A stretch of 64,000 nucleotides of DNA from Prevotella sp. (GCA_017554145.1 JAFZIZ010000015.1:1-64000); one strand, 5' to 3'. Numbered from the stretch's first letter, positions 8,054 through 16,939 are shown. Translations and numbers: made by a program. Notes: generated from the letters alone by a model not told the origin.

Positions 8054-10006
8054 ATGAAATACAGATGGGCAACAATCATCACATTCGTGCTCTGTGCCTT
8101 TTTCACGGTTAACGCGAAAGTTCAACTTCCTCAGTTATTCCAATCGGGAATGGTCGTTCAACGTGGAAAACCTGTTCCTGTATGGGGAAAGGCAGATGCT
8201 GGCGAGAAAATCATGATCCGTATCAACAAGTATCAGGTAGCTACTGTTGCTGATGCCAATGGACATTTCCGTGCTGACCTTCCTGCCATGAAGGCTGGTG
8301 GTCCTTATACCATGATGGTAGGGGACGTCGTACTTACCAATGTCTATGTAGGTGATGTCTGGCTATGTTCTGGTCAGTCGAATGTCGATGTCACTATCGA
8401 GCGTGTCTATCCACAATATACGGAAGAGATTGACCGTCTTGACAATGAGAAGATTCGTCTGTTCCGTGTACAGAATGAGACGTGTACGCATGGGGTGAAA
8501 GAGGATATCCGTCCGACATCCATCAACTGGAAACCACTCAACAAGCAGAATGCATGGTTGTTTTCTGCCCTTGGCACCTTCCTTGGGAAACGAATGTATG
8601 AACAGACAGGCGTTCCTCAGGGTATTATCGTAAACAGTTGGGGTGGTACACCCATTGAGGCATGGATCTCTGCCGATTCGCTCATGACAGACTATCCCAT
8701 GCTGATAACAAAAACGGCTTTCTATCAGAACGACAATTATGTACGTGCTCAGATGCAGGCGAACAACGAAGCCAACAGGGGATGGGATGAACTGCTTAAC
8801 AAACTTGACGGCACACAACTTTATCCTCTTCCCTCCTGTCAAGATGATGACTGGAAGACCATCAACCAAAACGGTTGGAGTTGGCGAGGAACGGGTACTG
8901 TCTGGCTCCGTCAACATATTACTGTCGACAAGGCTCATGCAGGAAAACCAGCACGACTGCTATTGGGAACACTCTTCGATCAGGATATCACCTATCTGAA
9001 TGGTAAAGAGATAGGTCATACTTACTACCAATATCCGCCACGCCGTTACGATATTCCTGAAGGACTGCTTCGTGAGGGCGATAACGTGATTGCCATCCGT
9101 TTCATCAATAAATACGGTGCTGCGCATTTCATTCCAGAAAAGCCCTATATGATTGCTTTCGGAGACGACCGTTTCTCGCAGAATCCTATGCCGAAAGATG
9201 TTATTCCGCTTAGTGATACGTGGAAGTTCCATGTAGGTGCAGAGATGCCTTCGTGCCCCAGTACTGATATCTCACTACAGAATCTGCCAACGACCTTATA
9301 TAATGCCGTTGTATATCCTCTTGCACCCTTTGCCATCAGTGGTGTTATTTGGTATCAGGGCGAGTCGAATACGGGTAATCCAGCCCCATACGCTGACTAT
9401 CTGAAGAAGATGATGGGGTGTTGGCGTGACTGTTGGAAAGACCCAAAGATGCCTTTTGTCATCGTTCAGTTGGCTAACTATGACGGACGTCAACAAACGG
9501 GCTTCCCTCGTCCAATAACCCCACAGACAGAACCTGCGAACAGTGGATGGGCTCAGTTGCGTGAAGCCCAACGACAGGCGGCTATTAATGATTCTCGTGC
9601 AGAACTTGCCGTAGCGATTGATTTGGGTGAGACCGTTGATATCCACCCGTTACGTAAGAAAGAGGTGGCTGAACGCATTGGTCTCTGCTTAGACCGTCTG
9701 GTATTTGGCAAGAAAGGTTCTCTTTCGCCCCAACCTGTTCGTGCAACAATGATGGGCAATCAAGTTGTTGTCACTTTCGACCAAGCACTCAAAGAGGGCG
9801 ACCAAGGCGAGTTTGAATTGGCTGGTGACGACAAGAGGTTCGTGAATGCGAAGGCTGTCGCTAAGGGAAGTCAAGTGTTTATTGATGCTCCAATAGCAGT
9901 ACCTTCTTTTATCCGTTATGCCTGGAAAGACAATCCTACGCAGGCTCATCTCTATTCTCCTAAGGGACTGCCTGCTGCTCCCTTTGAACTAGTAATCACG
10001 AAGTAA
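8054..10006 (+). CDS. Sialate O-acetylesterase-type SGNH carbohydrate esterase
   Basis: 650 residues from ATG 8054. This start is preferred over 7940 because it opens a signal peptide (MKYRWATIITFVLCAFFTVNA) and follows a TAAATTTG element at 8017-8024. The catalytic Ser109 is in LCSGQSN, WYQGESN forms a second SGNH block, and DIHPLRKKE holds the Asp-x-His pair. A beta-sandwich insert lies between the two halves of the esterase (about residues 270-420), as in the sialate O-acetylesterase/CE6-like family. Divergent from the xylan operon, it probably removes acetyl groups from xylan or another hemicellulose; sialic acid is the alternative substrate suggested by the family name. Confidence 0.87.
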   Translation: MKYRWATIITFVLCAFFTVNAKVQLPQLFQSGMVVQRGKPVPVWGKADAGEKIMIRINKYQVATVADANGHFRADLPAMKAGGPYTMMVGDVVLTNVYVGDVWLCSGQSNVDVTIERVYPQYTEEIDRLDNEKIRLFRVQNETCTHGVKEDIRPTSINWKPLNKQNAWLFSALGTFLGKRMYEQTGVPQGIIVNSWGGTPIEAWISADSLMTDYPMLITKTAFYQNDNYVRAQMQANNEANRGWDELLNKLDGTQLYPLPSCQDDDWKTINQNGWSWRGTGTVWLRQHITVDKAHAGKPARLLLGTLFDQDITYLNGKEIGHTYYQYPPRRYDIPEGLLREGDNVIAIRFINKYGAAHFIPEKPYMIAFGDDRFSQNPMPKDVIPLSDTWKFHVGAEMPSCPSTDISLQNLPTTLYNAVVYPLAPFAISGVIWYQGESNTGNPAPYADYLKKMMGCWRDCWKDPKMPFVIVQLANYDGRQQTGFPRPITPQTEPANSGWAQLREAQRQAAINDSRAELAVAIDLGETVDIHPLRKKEVAERIGLCLDRLVFGKKGSLSPQPVRATMMGNQVVVTFDQALKEGDQGEFELAGDDKRFVNAKAVAKGSQVFIDAPIAVPSFIRYAWKDNPTQAHLYSPKGLPAAPFELVITK

Positions 10007-10014
10007 ATAAAGAA

Positions 10015-10045
10015 GGCTGCTTCCTCATCAGAAAGCAGCCCTTTA
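10015..10045. terminator. Bidirectional terminator between convergent genes
   Basis: GGCTGCTT (10015-10022) pairs with AAGCAGCC (10033-10040). T-rich sequence follows on the plus strand and, read the other way, on the minus strand. It separates the esterase gene from the convergent symporter gene. Confidence 0.6.
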
Positions 10046-10066
10046 TTATGTTAACGTAGGAAGTGA

Positions 10067-11464
10067 TTATTCCTCAGCCTTACTACGCTCTTCAATCTTC
10101 TTGTTGATATCATCGATGACATCATCAGTCAGTTCATACTTCGAGATGATGAATATCGCTAACATCAAGAGGATGGCAGGAATGACACATACCAACCAGA
10201 GGATACCCTCTTCAGCGAAAGGGGTCTGGTCGATGATCTCGCTGTTATAACCAACGTATGCCAAAACAGCAGGACCAACAATACTTCCGAAGGTCATACC
10301 AGCCTTGAAGAACAATCCTGTCAAGGCATTTACAATACCAGAGATACGACGACCTGTGGTGTACTCACCATAGGAAATAACCTCAGGAACCAATGCCCAC
10401 ATGTAACCTGTAGCAACAATGACACCTGTACTCTTGATGAACTGAGCCACGTAGATCATCATCATACTCGGTTGCTCCATCTTGGAAATGAAGTAAAGCA
10501 TGGCCATACCGAGGATAGCAGCACCCAAGAAGATATAGAACATATTCTTCTTTCCGACCATACGCTTGAACCAAGGTACAAGTGGCATGAACAAGAAAGC
10601 AGGAATAGAACCTAAAGCCATGAAGATAGACAGTTCCTGAGCAGAGCCGTGCAGATTACTGTTCATGAAGTAAGCGCCTGCAGCATTACCGACTGACATC
10701 ATGGCAAAGGCAGTGATGAAGAAGAAGGCAAGAACACGCAAGGGACGGTTACGAAGGAACTCCATCCAAAGGTCGCTGACCTTCACAGTCTCTGTGGCTT
10801 TTGCATCCATCACCACGCGCTCCTTACACTGTGTGAAGCAGAAGAAGAGCAGGCAGAAACCGATGATGGCATAAATGGTCATTGTGGTGAACCAGGCACC
10901 AGAGTCTTTGGGAAGACTGTCTGAAGGTGCACCTGCAATCAGAGCGATAAACAGTGGTAGACCAGAGTTTACTGCCAAACCACCGAGGTTAGCCATGAAC
11001 ATACGTACTGAAGTGAGTACGGTGATTTCGTGGGTGTCACGTGTCAATGAAGAGTTCAGTGCTCCGTAGGGTACGTTGATGAACGTATAGAGCAACTGCA
11101 TGGAAATATAGGTAACATACGCATAAATCAGCGATGGTGCAAAACCGTTATAGAAGCATAAGATGGCGAAACCCGAAAGTGGAATACCTACATAAAGCAG
11201 ATAGGAACGGTATTTTCCGAAACGAGGGTTACTCTTGTCGATTAATGCACCCACGATGGGGTCCCAAATCACATTTGCCACATTACCTACTAAGAACATG
11301 ACAGCCACTGCTGACGGCGTAAGTCCGTAGATATCAGTGTAGAAAAACAACAGGTAAGTACAGATTACCTGAAAAATAAGATTCTGTGCAAGGTCACCAG
11401 AACCGAATCCGATTCGTTGCACCCATGAGAGCTTGTAAAAGCCTTTTGTTTCGTTTGTTTCCAT
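10067..11464 (-). CDS. GPH (MelB-type) sugar:cation symporter, second copy
   Basis: 465 residues from the ATG at 11464 (METNETKGFYKLSW); the frame is open further upstream, but this start has the family's usual short N-terminus. About 12 membrane segments. Conserved GPH sequence includes GFGSGDLAQNL near the start and IWDPIVGALIDKSNPRFGKYRSY. It is related to but clearly different from the symporter at 6368-7870. It stands as a single gene next to the xylan genes and the esterase, which suggests uptake of a plant oligosaccharide. A TATCTTTG element lies at 11510-11517 on the minus strand. The substrate is unknown. Confidence 0.86.
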   Translation of the reverse strand: METNETKGFYKLSWVQRIGFGSGDLAQNLIFQVICTYLLFFYTDIYGLTPSAVAVMFLVGNVANVIWDPIVGALIDKSNPRFGKYRSYLLYVGIPLSGFAILCFYNGFAPSLIYAYVTYISMQLLYTFINVPYGALNSSLTRDTHEITVLTSVRMFMANLGGLAVNSGLPLFIALIAGAPSDSLPKDSGAWFTTMTIYAIIGFCLLFFCFTQCKERVVMDAKATETVKVSDLWMEFLRNRPLRVLAFFFITAFAMMSVGNAAGAYFMNSNLHGSAQELSIFMALGSIPAFLFMPLVPWFKRMVGKKNMFYIFLGAAILGMAMLYFISKMEQPSMMMIYVAQFIKSTGVIVATGYMWALVPEVISYGEYTTGRRISGIVNALTGLFFKAGMTFGSIVGPAVLAYVGYNSEIIDQTPFAEEGILWLVCVIPAILLMLAIFIISKYELTDDVIDDINKKIEERSKAEE

Positions 11465-11595
11465 TGTTATTGAGTTAATATTTAAGTATTGGCAAAACGC
11501 AATTTGGTGCAAAGATAGTTATTTTTTATTTCGTTCTTGACGGCTAACGATACCTTTAACATTTATAAACACGTTTATCCGTCCAAGAAAGGCTT

Positions 11596-12294
11596 CTAAA
11601 GATAGAAGATGGCTTCTGGTCCCATACAAAAGAGCAGGTCGAGAATGGAAAGATTAGGTTGAAAACCATAACGGTGCTGGAATACTTGCCAATAAGGATG
11701 AGGCTCAAAATCAGCATCTGCCTGAGGATGCTTGGCATGAATGACTTCTCGGAAGTCGGTGATAGGTGAAAGGCTACGGGTAGGCGCGTCAGCGGGAATT
11801 GGGTGTTGGGTGATAGATGTTGGGTGAAGGTATTCCGTCGTATATTCCACCTCAGGATGGATATCTATCAATTCGCAGATTTTCTGTCGGATTTCCTCGT
11901 TGAAATCTATCAAAAACTCATACTTACGTTCATAGAAAGGACGGATATCATCTACATAATATTCAAAGAAAGGACTCTCGCTATAAGCACTTTGTAAGGC
12001 ATTCCAATGAATGCGTCGCCATTGGTTATGGTCACTGATGCGGAGATCTTTGGTGAGTGGATTCCCGCTTTCGCGCCTACCCGTAGCCTTTGAGTGGTGA
12101 GTGGTGAGTGGTGAGTGTTCTACAGGCACGGTTAGGGCTTGCAAACCATTTGCTGTGGCAATGACACAACGGTTACGATAGGTTTGTTTTTGGTAGGAGT
12201 CATACTGTTCGATAAGACAATGGTCATAGCGATACAGTTTCTGATACCATTGTACGGGACCGAAATAGGTAGTCTGCAATAAGGCGGTAGTCAT
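11596..12294 (-). CDS. WbqC family protein, interrupted in frame by two repeat insertions
   Basis: 232 residues of the WbqC family, a conserved protein of uncertain function often near polysaccharide genes; MTTALLQTTYFGPVQWY and NQWRRIHW are typical. Start is coupled to the upstream gene (ATGA overlap at 12291-12294). The coding sequence contains two copies of a 31-bp element in opposite orientation (11769-11799 and 12061-12091), each beside a 7-bp tandem array (11799-11826, 12092-12119). They encode low-complexity stretches about residues 59-79 (including SPLTTHHSKATGRRESGNP) and 155-177 (including HPTSITQHPIPADAPT). The conserved blocks stay in frame, so the protein is probably made. Confidence 0.8.
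   Translation of the reverse strand: MTTALLQTTYFGPVQWYQKLYRYDHCLIEQYDSYQKQTYRNRCVIATANGLQALTVPVEHSPLTTHHSKATGRRESGNPLTKDLRISDHNQWRRIHWNALQSAYSESPFFEYYVDDIRPFYERKYEFLIDFNEEIRQKICELIDIHPEVEYTTEYLHPTSITQHPIPADAPTRSLSPITDFREVIHAKHPQADADFEPHPYWQVFQHRYGFQPNLSILDLLFCMGPEAIFYL
11769..12091. repeat. Inverted pair of a 31-bp repeat inside the WbqC gene
   Basis: AAAGGCTACGGGTAGGCGCG at 11769-11788 is the exact reverse complement of 12072-12091. Including the next two unmatched bases and AGCGGGAAT (11791-11799, matching 12061-12069), the repeat spans 31 bp with two mismatches. The core CTACGGGTAG is itself a palindrome, as in REP-type elements. Confidence 0.85.
11799..11826. repeat. 7-bp tandem repeat (TTGGGTG) in the WbqC gene
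   Basis: Four units in register: TTGGGTG, TTGGGTG, ATAGATG, TTGGGTG. The array is directly next to one arm of the 31-bp inverted element. The same TTGGGTG word forms the array between acpP and fabF. Confidence 0.75.
12092..12119. repeat. 7-bp tandem repeat (GAGTGGT) in the WbqC gene
   Basis: Three identical GAGTGGT units and a variant GAGTGTT directly beside the second arm of the 31-bp inverted element. A single related GGTGAGTGG lies on the other side of that arm (about 12052-12060). Confidence 0.75.
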
Positions 12295-12824
12295 TGCAAA
12301 ATCCTTTCTTCACGATAACCTTCCCAGAAATCCCTTTGGTCGTCATGACTGTATAGTATCGTCACCACCCTGCCAATGATATTTCGCTCGGAGATAAAAC
12401 CAAAACATCTGGAGTCTGCAGGATTCTTCGGATAGATAGACTCCAGCCAATAATAATCAGCATCGGCACAGTCTTTCAAACCAGGAATCACCACCATTCT
12501 GTTCTGTACCTGTATGGTATCACCAGGCACCGCCTTACAACGGGCAATGAACTCTCCTTGAATGGTGTCGTTGGGAAGGTCGAAAAGTACGATATCACCA
12601 CGCTGTACAGGTTTTCGGAGCATGCGACTATAAGGTATGATACCTCCTCCGTCAATCCGTAAACCATAACTCCATTTGTTCACCAATAGGCGATCGCCAC
12701 TGATATAAACAGGTTGTAAGCCCTTTCCTTCAACAGTATAGACAGAAAAAGCCAAAGCACGGAAAGCCAACATCAGCACAAACGCTGATGCGAAGGCTAT
12801 CGCGAACTTCAGCCAGTTAGGCAT
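12291..12824 (-). CDS. Signal peptidase I paralogue lacking both catalytic residues
   Basis: 177 residues with one N-terminal membrane segment (about 7-27) and the S26 fold signature (ISGDRLLVNKWSYG, RGDIVLFDLP, AVPGDTIQV). Aligned with the neighbouring lepB product, the catalytic Ser is replaced by Gly35 (in VEGKGLQP) and the catalytic Lys by Ala94 (FIARCKAVPGD in place of the YVKRCVGLPG type). The fold-forming Gly-Asp and Pro-Gly positions are kept, so this is probably an inactive partner or scaffold and not a decayed gene. It sits 3 bp behind lepB and overlaps the WbqC gene by 4 bp. Lys97 could in principle substitute for the lost Lys, but nothing replaces the Ser. Confidence 0.82.
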   Translation of the reverse strand: MPNWLKFAIAFASAFVLMLAFRALAFSVYTVEGKGLQPVYISGDRLLVNKWSYGLRIDGGGIIPYSRMLRKPVQRGDIVLFDLPNDTIQGEFIARCKAVPGDTIQVQNRMVVIPGLKDCADADYYWLESIYPKNPADSRCFGFISERNIIGRVVTILYSHDDQRDFWEGYREERILQ

Positions 12825-12827
12825 ATC

Positions 12828-14264
12828 TTACTTGATATTGTCGACGAAACGGAACAGGCGGTTCCAACGGATACCAGAGAAACCTCCACGGTCAGGATCG
12901 CTGCTCCACCAGATGAAGATAGGCTTACCTACGATGTGGTCTTCTGGAACGAAGCCCCAGTAACGGGAATCAAGAGAGTTATGACGGTTATCACCCATCA
13001 TCCAGTAATAATCAAGTTTAAAGGTATAAGAGGTGGCTGCCTTACCATTAATCAGAATCTTTCCGTCTTTTACCTCCAGTGTGTTGCCCTCATAAGTGCG
13101 AATACAACGCTCGTAAATCGGAAGATTCTCCATTGTCAGGTTGATACTCTTACCCTTAGCAGGAATCCAGATAGGACCGTAGTTATCGCGTGTCCAGTGC
13201 ATATTACCATTTAGCGGATAGATATCAAGGTCATTGGCTTCAGTATTGATCTCGATACTCTCCACCAAGTCCTTTCGCTTCGACAATTCTGCCACAGCAT
13301 GTTTTGTCATCGGCATAGCACCAGTAGTATTCAGAGACATGATATCTTCCATCGTGATACCCAAGTCCTTCATGATATCATCATCCAGACGCTGACGCAA
13401 TTTCACCTTATAGGTATATTGCACGTTATCAGGTTCTTTGTTTGCCTTACCATCGAGATAGACGATACGGTTCTTGATTTGTAAGGTCTGACCAGGCAGT
13501 CCTACACAACGCTTCACGTAATTCTCACGACGGTCGGTAGGACGGGTGTCTATCAAACCATATTCTGCCTGATTACGAACAATCTCATTACGACCAGACT
13601 GATAAATAAAACTAAAATACTGCTGACGCTGCTCTACAGTCAGTGAGTCAGGATTAGGACGCTGGGGATACATCTGATACCCCAACGAATAGCACATCTG
13701 ATAGAAGTCGAAAGCCTGATACTGTGGAGCGCTGCACAAAGTGTCGCCTGCCGGATAGTTGAATACGACGATATCGTTCAGTTCTACCTTTCCCAAACCC
13801 TTCACACGACGATAGTCCCAATGGGGCCATTCGATATAACTCTTACACTGGAACAATGGAAGCGTATGCTGGGTCAAAGGCATCGTCAAAGGAGTCTCTG
13901 GGATACGTGGACCATAACTTACTTTCGAGACAAAGAGATAGTCGCCTGTCAACAGACTCTTTTCCAAAGAACTGGAAGGTATCACATAGTTCTGGAAGAA
14001 GAACAGGTTGATGAAGTAAACGGCAACAAGGGCGAATACCAACGCATCGACCCATGACATCACCCACCTGATGGGACCTTCTGAGTCTTTCCACCACTGC
14101 CACTTGATCTTCTTGGAAATATAGACATCATAGATAAAAGGTACTACCAGTAGTCCCCACCATGACTTCACCCAATAAAGGAACAACAGGTAGAGTACCA
14201 ATACGACGATGAATTTCGCCCATTGCACCTTCATATTCAACTTCTTCTTTTCTCTTTTTTCCAT
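12828..14264 (-). CDS. lepB: Signal peptidase I
   Basis: 478 residues, long for the family (E. coli LepB has 324). It has two or three N-terminal membrane segments (about 16-47 and 70-92) and a large periplasmic domain. The catalytic Ser99 is in VIPSSSLEKSLLTGD and the catalytic Lys251 in YVKRCVGLPG, so it should be the active leader peptidase for exported proteins. MMGDNRHNSLDSRYWG is the conserved C-terminal box E. Extra residues between the Ser and Lys boxes account for the length. The order dapB, lepB, inactive paralogue, WbqC suggests one operon. Confidence 0.93.
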   Translation of the reverse strand: MEKREKKKLNMKVQWAKFIVVLVLYLLFLYWVKSWWGLLVVPFIYDVYISKKIKWQWWKDSEGPIRWVMSWVDALVFALVAVYFINLFFFQNYVIPSSSLEKSLLTGDYLFVSKVSYGPRIPETPLTMPLTQHTLPLFQCKSYIEWPHWDYRRVKGLGKVELNDIVVFNYPAGDTLCSAPQYQAFDFYQMCYSLGYQMYPQRPNPDSLTVEQRQQYFSFIYQSGRNEIVRNQAEYGLIDTRPTDRRENYVKRCVGLPGQTLQIKNRIVYLDGKANKEPDNVQYTYKVKLRQRLDDDIMKDLGITMEDIMSLNTTGAMPMTKHAVAELSKRKDLVESIEINTEANDLDIYPLNGNMHWTRDNYGPIWIPAKGKSINLTMENLPIYERCIRTYEGNTLEVKDGKILINGKAATSYTFKLDYYWMMGDNRHNSLDSRYWGFVPEDHIVGKPIFIWWSSDPDRGGFSGIRWNRLFRFVDNIK

Positions 14265-14343
14265 TGTTATAAAATTAATTCACATAGATTTGACGCAACG
14301 GTGCATCTACAAGTTGCGCCTTATTCTTACTTTAACCTACGTT

Positions 14344-15060
14344 TCAGAATTTAAACATATCGCTGATAGTCAGCAGTCCCTGATGCTCTTTGGTATATTC
14401 TGCTGCTAATACAGCACCCAGTGCAAAGCCCTTACGGCTGTGAGCATCGTGGGTAATCGTAATCAAATCGGCGTCTGAGTCGTAACGGATGGTATGAATA
14501 CCAGGAACTTCTCCACGACGGATATGATCCACACGCAGATACTTCTTGTCTGTCGTATCCTCTTTCCAAGCCTCCTTGCGGTCGATATTTTCTACAATCT
14601 CTTCAGCCAGTGTGATGGCAGTACCAGAGGGATGGTCGAGTTTATGCACATGGTGCGTCTCTTCCATCTCTACGTCGTATTGAGGGAACTGGTTCATAAT
14701 CTTCGCCAGATAGCGATTGACGGCTGAGAAGATAGCCACACCGATACTGAAGTTAGAAGCCCAGAAGAGCGTCTTACCACCTTCAGAACATGCCTTACGC
14801 ACCTCATTACCGTGTTCCGTCATCCAACCTGTAGAACCAGAAACTACCTTTACGCCTTTTCCCCAAGCCTTCAGGTAGTTGCCATAGGCAGCCTGCGGTG
14901 CCGTAAACTCAATGGCGACATCGGCAGAGGCAAACGCAGGAGAATCAAAGTCCTCCTGATTATCGATATCAATAATACTCACAATTTCATGGCCACGGTC
15001 GAGGGCAATCTGCTCTATCATCTTACCCATCTTACCATAGCCGATTAACGCTATCTTCAT
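14344..15060 (-). CDS. dapB: 4-hydroxy-tetrahydrodipicolinate reductase
   Basis: 238 residues. DapB reduces hydroxy-tetrahydrodipicolinate with NAD(P)H in the lysine/diaminopimelate pathway in the cytoplasm. The nucleotide-binding GYGKMG is at residues 7-12. The catalytic region EETHHVHKLDHPSGTA (134-148) holds the conserved His and Lys140. Slightly shorter than E. coli DapB (273), as usual in Bacteroidota. It is the first gene of the operon with lepB, 79 bp ahead. Confidence 0.95.
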   Translation of the reverse strand: MKIALIGYGKMGKMIEQIALDRGHEIVSIIDIDNQEDFDSPAFASADVAIEFTAPQAAYGNYLKAWGKGVKVVSGSTGWMTEHGNEVRKACSEGGKTLFWASNFSIGVAIFSAVNRYLAKIMNQFPQYDVEMEETHHVHKLDHPSGTAITLAEEIVENIDRKEAWKEDTTDKKYLRVDHIRRGEVPGIHTIRYDSDADLITITHDAHSRKGFALGAVLAAEYTKEHQGLLTISDMFKF

Positions 15061-15141
15061 CCTTTTTCTATTAATAATGTATTAATACAGGTTGCGAAGG
15101 TACGATAAATTGAGCAAAACACCAAATTTATTTGGTATTTT

Positions 15142-15729
15142 TCAATATCTCCCCTCTATCACAGCCCAGTCGATAATCTGCCAAAGAGCAGCGAGATGAT
15201 CTGGACGACGATTCTGATAGTCGAGATAGTAGGCATGCTCCCAAACGTCGAAGGTCAACAGGGGCTTTAATCCCTTCTGTATGGGGTTGGCAGCATTCGT
15301 CTCCTGTGTGATGATAAGTTTACCATCCTTGTCAGATGATAGCCAAACCCAACCAGAGCCGAATAGGGTAGCGCCCTTCTTTTGAAACTCATCCTTGAAA
15401 GCCTCAAATGAACCGAAGTCGCGAGTAATAGCCTCAGCGAGTTTTCCAATAGGCTTATAGTCTTCCTTAGGTGCACAGAATTGTCCAAAGTAAAGATTGT
15501 GATTCAGAATCTGACCAGCATTATTCAGCATGCCGCCCTCTGCTTTCATCACAATCTCTTCCAGTGGAAGTTCTGCTAACGGACTCCCCTCCAACAGTCC
15601 ATTCAGGTTGTTCACATAGCCTGCAAGATGCTTTCCGTGGTGGAAACCAATCGTCTCACGGCTAATAATCGGCTCTAAAGTCTCTGGTGCGTATGGCAAC
15701 GCCATTAATTCAAATTTCTCCATATTCAT
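15142..15729 (-). CDS. sodB: Superoxide dismutase (Fe/Mn type)
   Basis: 195 residues, normal length. Metal ligands fit His30 (in GFHHGKH), His77 (in LNHNLYF), Asp161 and His165 (DVWEHAYYLDY). It converts superoxide to peroxide and oxygen in the cytoplasm. Iron versus manganese cannot be decided by eye; related anaerobes often have cambialistic enzymes. Start at 15729 or at the ATG two codons later. Its start adjoins the stop of the TfoX-like gene, so both come from the promoter at 16080-16109. Confidence 0.94.
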   Translation of the reverse strand: MNMEKFELMALPYAPETLEPIISRETIGFHHGKHLAGYVNNLNGLLEGSPLAELPLEEIVMKAEGGMLNNAGQILNHNLYFGQFCAPKEDYKPIGKLAEAITRDFGSFEAFKDEFQKKGATLFGSGWVWLSSDKDGKLIITQETNAANPIQKGLKPLLTFDVWEHAYYLDYQNRRPDHLAALWQIIDWAVIEGRY

Positions 15730-16046
15730 TATTTCTTTTTGGGTTTTGGCATAGGCAACTCTTTACATGTTTCGCGTACCAGTGTAGAGAGATAGTCGTG
15801 GTCATCTACGTCAGCGATATAGAAGTAATCCTTTGCCCCTTCGTAGGGAGGACGCATATCTATCACGCGCAACAATTTCCTTCCTGCCTCTGTCGGTTTC
15901 AGGTAGAAGCAGTCGTCACAGATGAGTCCGAAAATCTTTCCGTCACAATAGATTCCATAGTCACCGAACATCTTCTTGATAACTATTTCACCTGCTCCGG
16001 CACACTGGTCAGCGATATACTGTACAAAATCTGCATTGCTTGCCAT
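15729..16046 (-). CDS. TfoX/Sxy N-terminal domain protein
   Basis: 105 residues made only of the TfoX N-terminal domain (KKMFGDYGIYCDGKIFGLI, then DDCFYLKPTEAGR). Full-length TfoX/Sxy proteins regulate competence in gammaproteobacteria, but isolated N-terminal domains are common elsewhere and their role is unknown. A basic C-terminal tail (PMPKPKKK) is present. Co-transcribed with the superoxide dismutase gene. Confidence 0.82.
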   Translation of the reverse strand: MASNADFVQYIADQCAGAGEIVIKKMFGDYGIYCDGKIFGLICDDCFYLKPTEAGRKLLRVIDMRPPYEGAKDYFYIADVDDHDYLSTLVRETCKELPMPKPKKK

Positions 16047-16079
16047 AATTACACTTTCGTCCTTTTATTATCTTGGTTG

Positions 16080-16109
16080 CAAAGATACAATTATGTGGAC
16101 GAAATACAA
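16080..16109 (-). promoter_or_regulatory. Promoter of the TfoX-like / superoxide dismutase operon
   Basis: On the minus strand: TTG (16107-16109), 19 bp, TATCTTTG (16080-16087), matching the Bacteroidota -33/-7 pattern 33 bp before the start. Confidence 0.6.
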
Positions 16110-16154
16110 AAGGAAAATAGAAAAAGTTAATGATTTATTTATTTCTATTTGTTT

Positions 16155-16913
16155 CTATTTGTTTAACCACTCCTGACGTTCCTGTTCCGACATCTTTTCA
16201 ATGGCATAACGGAGCATGGTGCGAGGCATTTCATGGGCATGTTGACGGAGGAACTCGCGAAGAAGATCCATCGAGACGCGCTTACCCATCTCACGGAGCA
16301 TCCAGCCGACCGCCTTATGCATCAAGTCATGCGGATGGTGCAGGTGGATTTCTGCATAGCGTAAGCACCACGAGGGGTCACCCTGCTGTGACGTCTTCCA
16401 CGAACAGACGATACTCATGCGCTGTTTCCACAAACAAGGGCTGGCAGCAAGTTCATCCAATACCTCTATCTTATAGTTGTTGTCGCCTAAGTTGGTAGGC
16501 AACAGCAACCAATTACCTATAATCTTATGTACAGAGAGGTCGACCAAGTCCCAGTTATTCGCCTGCTCGGCATACTTCAGATACATGGTGACAATCTCAT
16601 CGCGCTTCGTGATAGCCTCCGTGTTATTCGCCAGTCGTTTGGTCGCCAACTTATCGAACTTCGCCACGAGAATCAGGAAACCACAAAGACGTACCTCATG
16701 CCATTGGTTCATTAACAGTTCTGGTACTTCACTCAAAGGGAAGTCCTGTCCTGCAGCCTTCACCACCTCACGTGTCTGTGGAACCTTTAGACCTAAGAAT
16801 TCATCGCCAAAACCATACTCGCCTGGGGCAGTCTTAAAGAACCCCATCAATATCTGTCGCTGCTCTTCATTCTGCAGCGATTTCATATATTTAATGATTT
16901 CCTGTGCGTTCAT
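16155..16913 (-). CDS. DNA alkylation repair protein (AlkD-like HEAT repeat)
   Basis: 252 residues, all helical, matching the AlkD family of HEAT-repeat DNA glycosylases that excise bulky or cationic alkylated bases. Recognisable parts are FLGLKVPQTREVVK near residue 42, NNWDLVDLSVHKIIGNW and the C-terminal DLMHKAVGWMLREMGK. The family is well represented in Bacteroidota. It stands alone between the SOD cluster and the DUF1593 gene, both on the same strand. Confidence 0.88.
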   Translation of the reverse strand: MNAQEIIKYMKSLQNEEQRQILMGFFKTAPGEYGFGDEFLGLKVPQTREVVKAAGQDFPLSEVPELLMNQWHEVRLCGFLILVAKFDKLATKRLANNTEAITKRDEIVTMYLKYAEQANNWDLVDLSVHKIIGNWLLLPTNLGDNNYKIEVLDELAASPCLWKQRMSIVCSWKTSQQGDPSWCLRYAEIHLHHPHDLMHKAVGWMLREMGKRVSMDLLREFLRQHAHEMPRTMLRYAIEKMSEQERQEWLNK

Positions 16914-16939
16914 TGTTTCTTTAGTTATGACGTTAGGGA

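Noticed and set aside
14280-14320. Weak hairpin between dapB and lepB (CGCAAC/GTTGCG)
   Set aside because: Only six pairs with a long loop and no U-run; not convincing as terminator or riboswitch.
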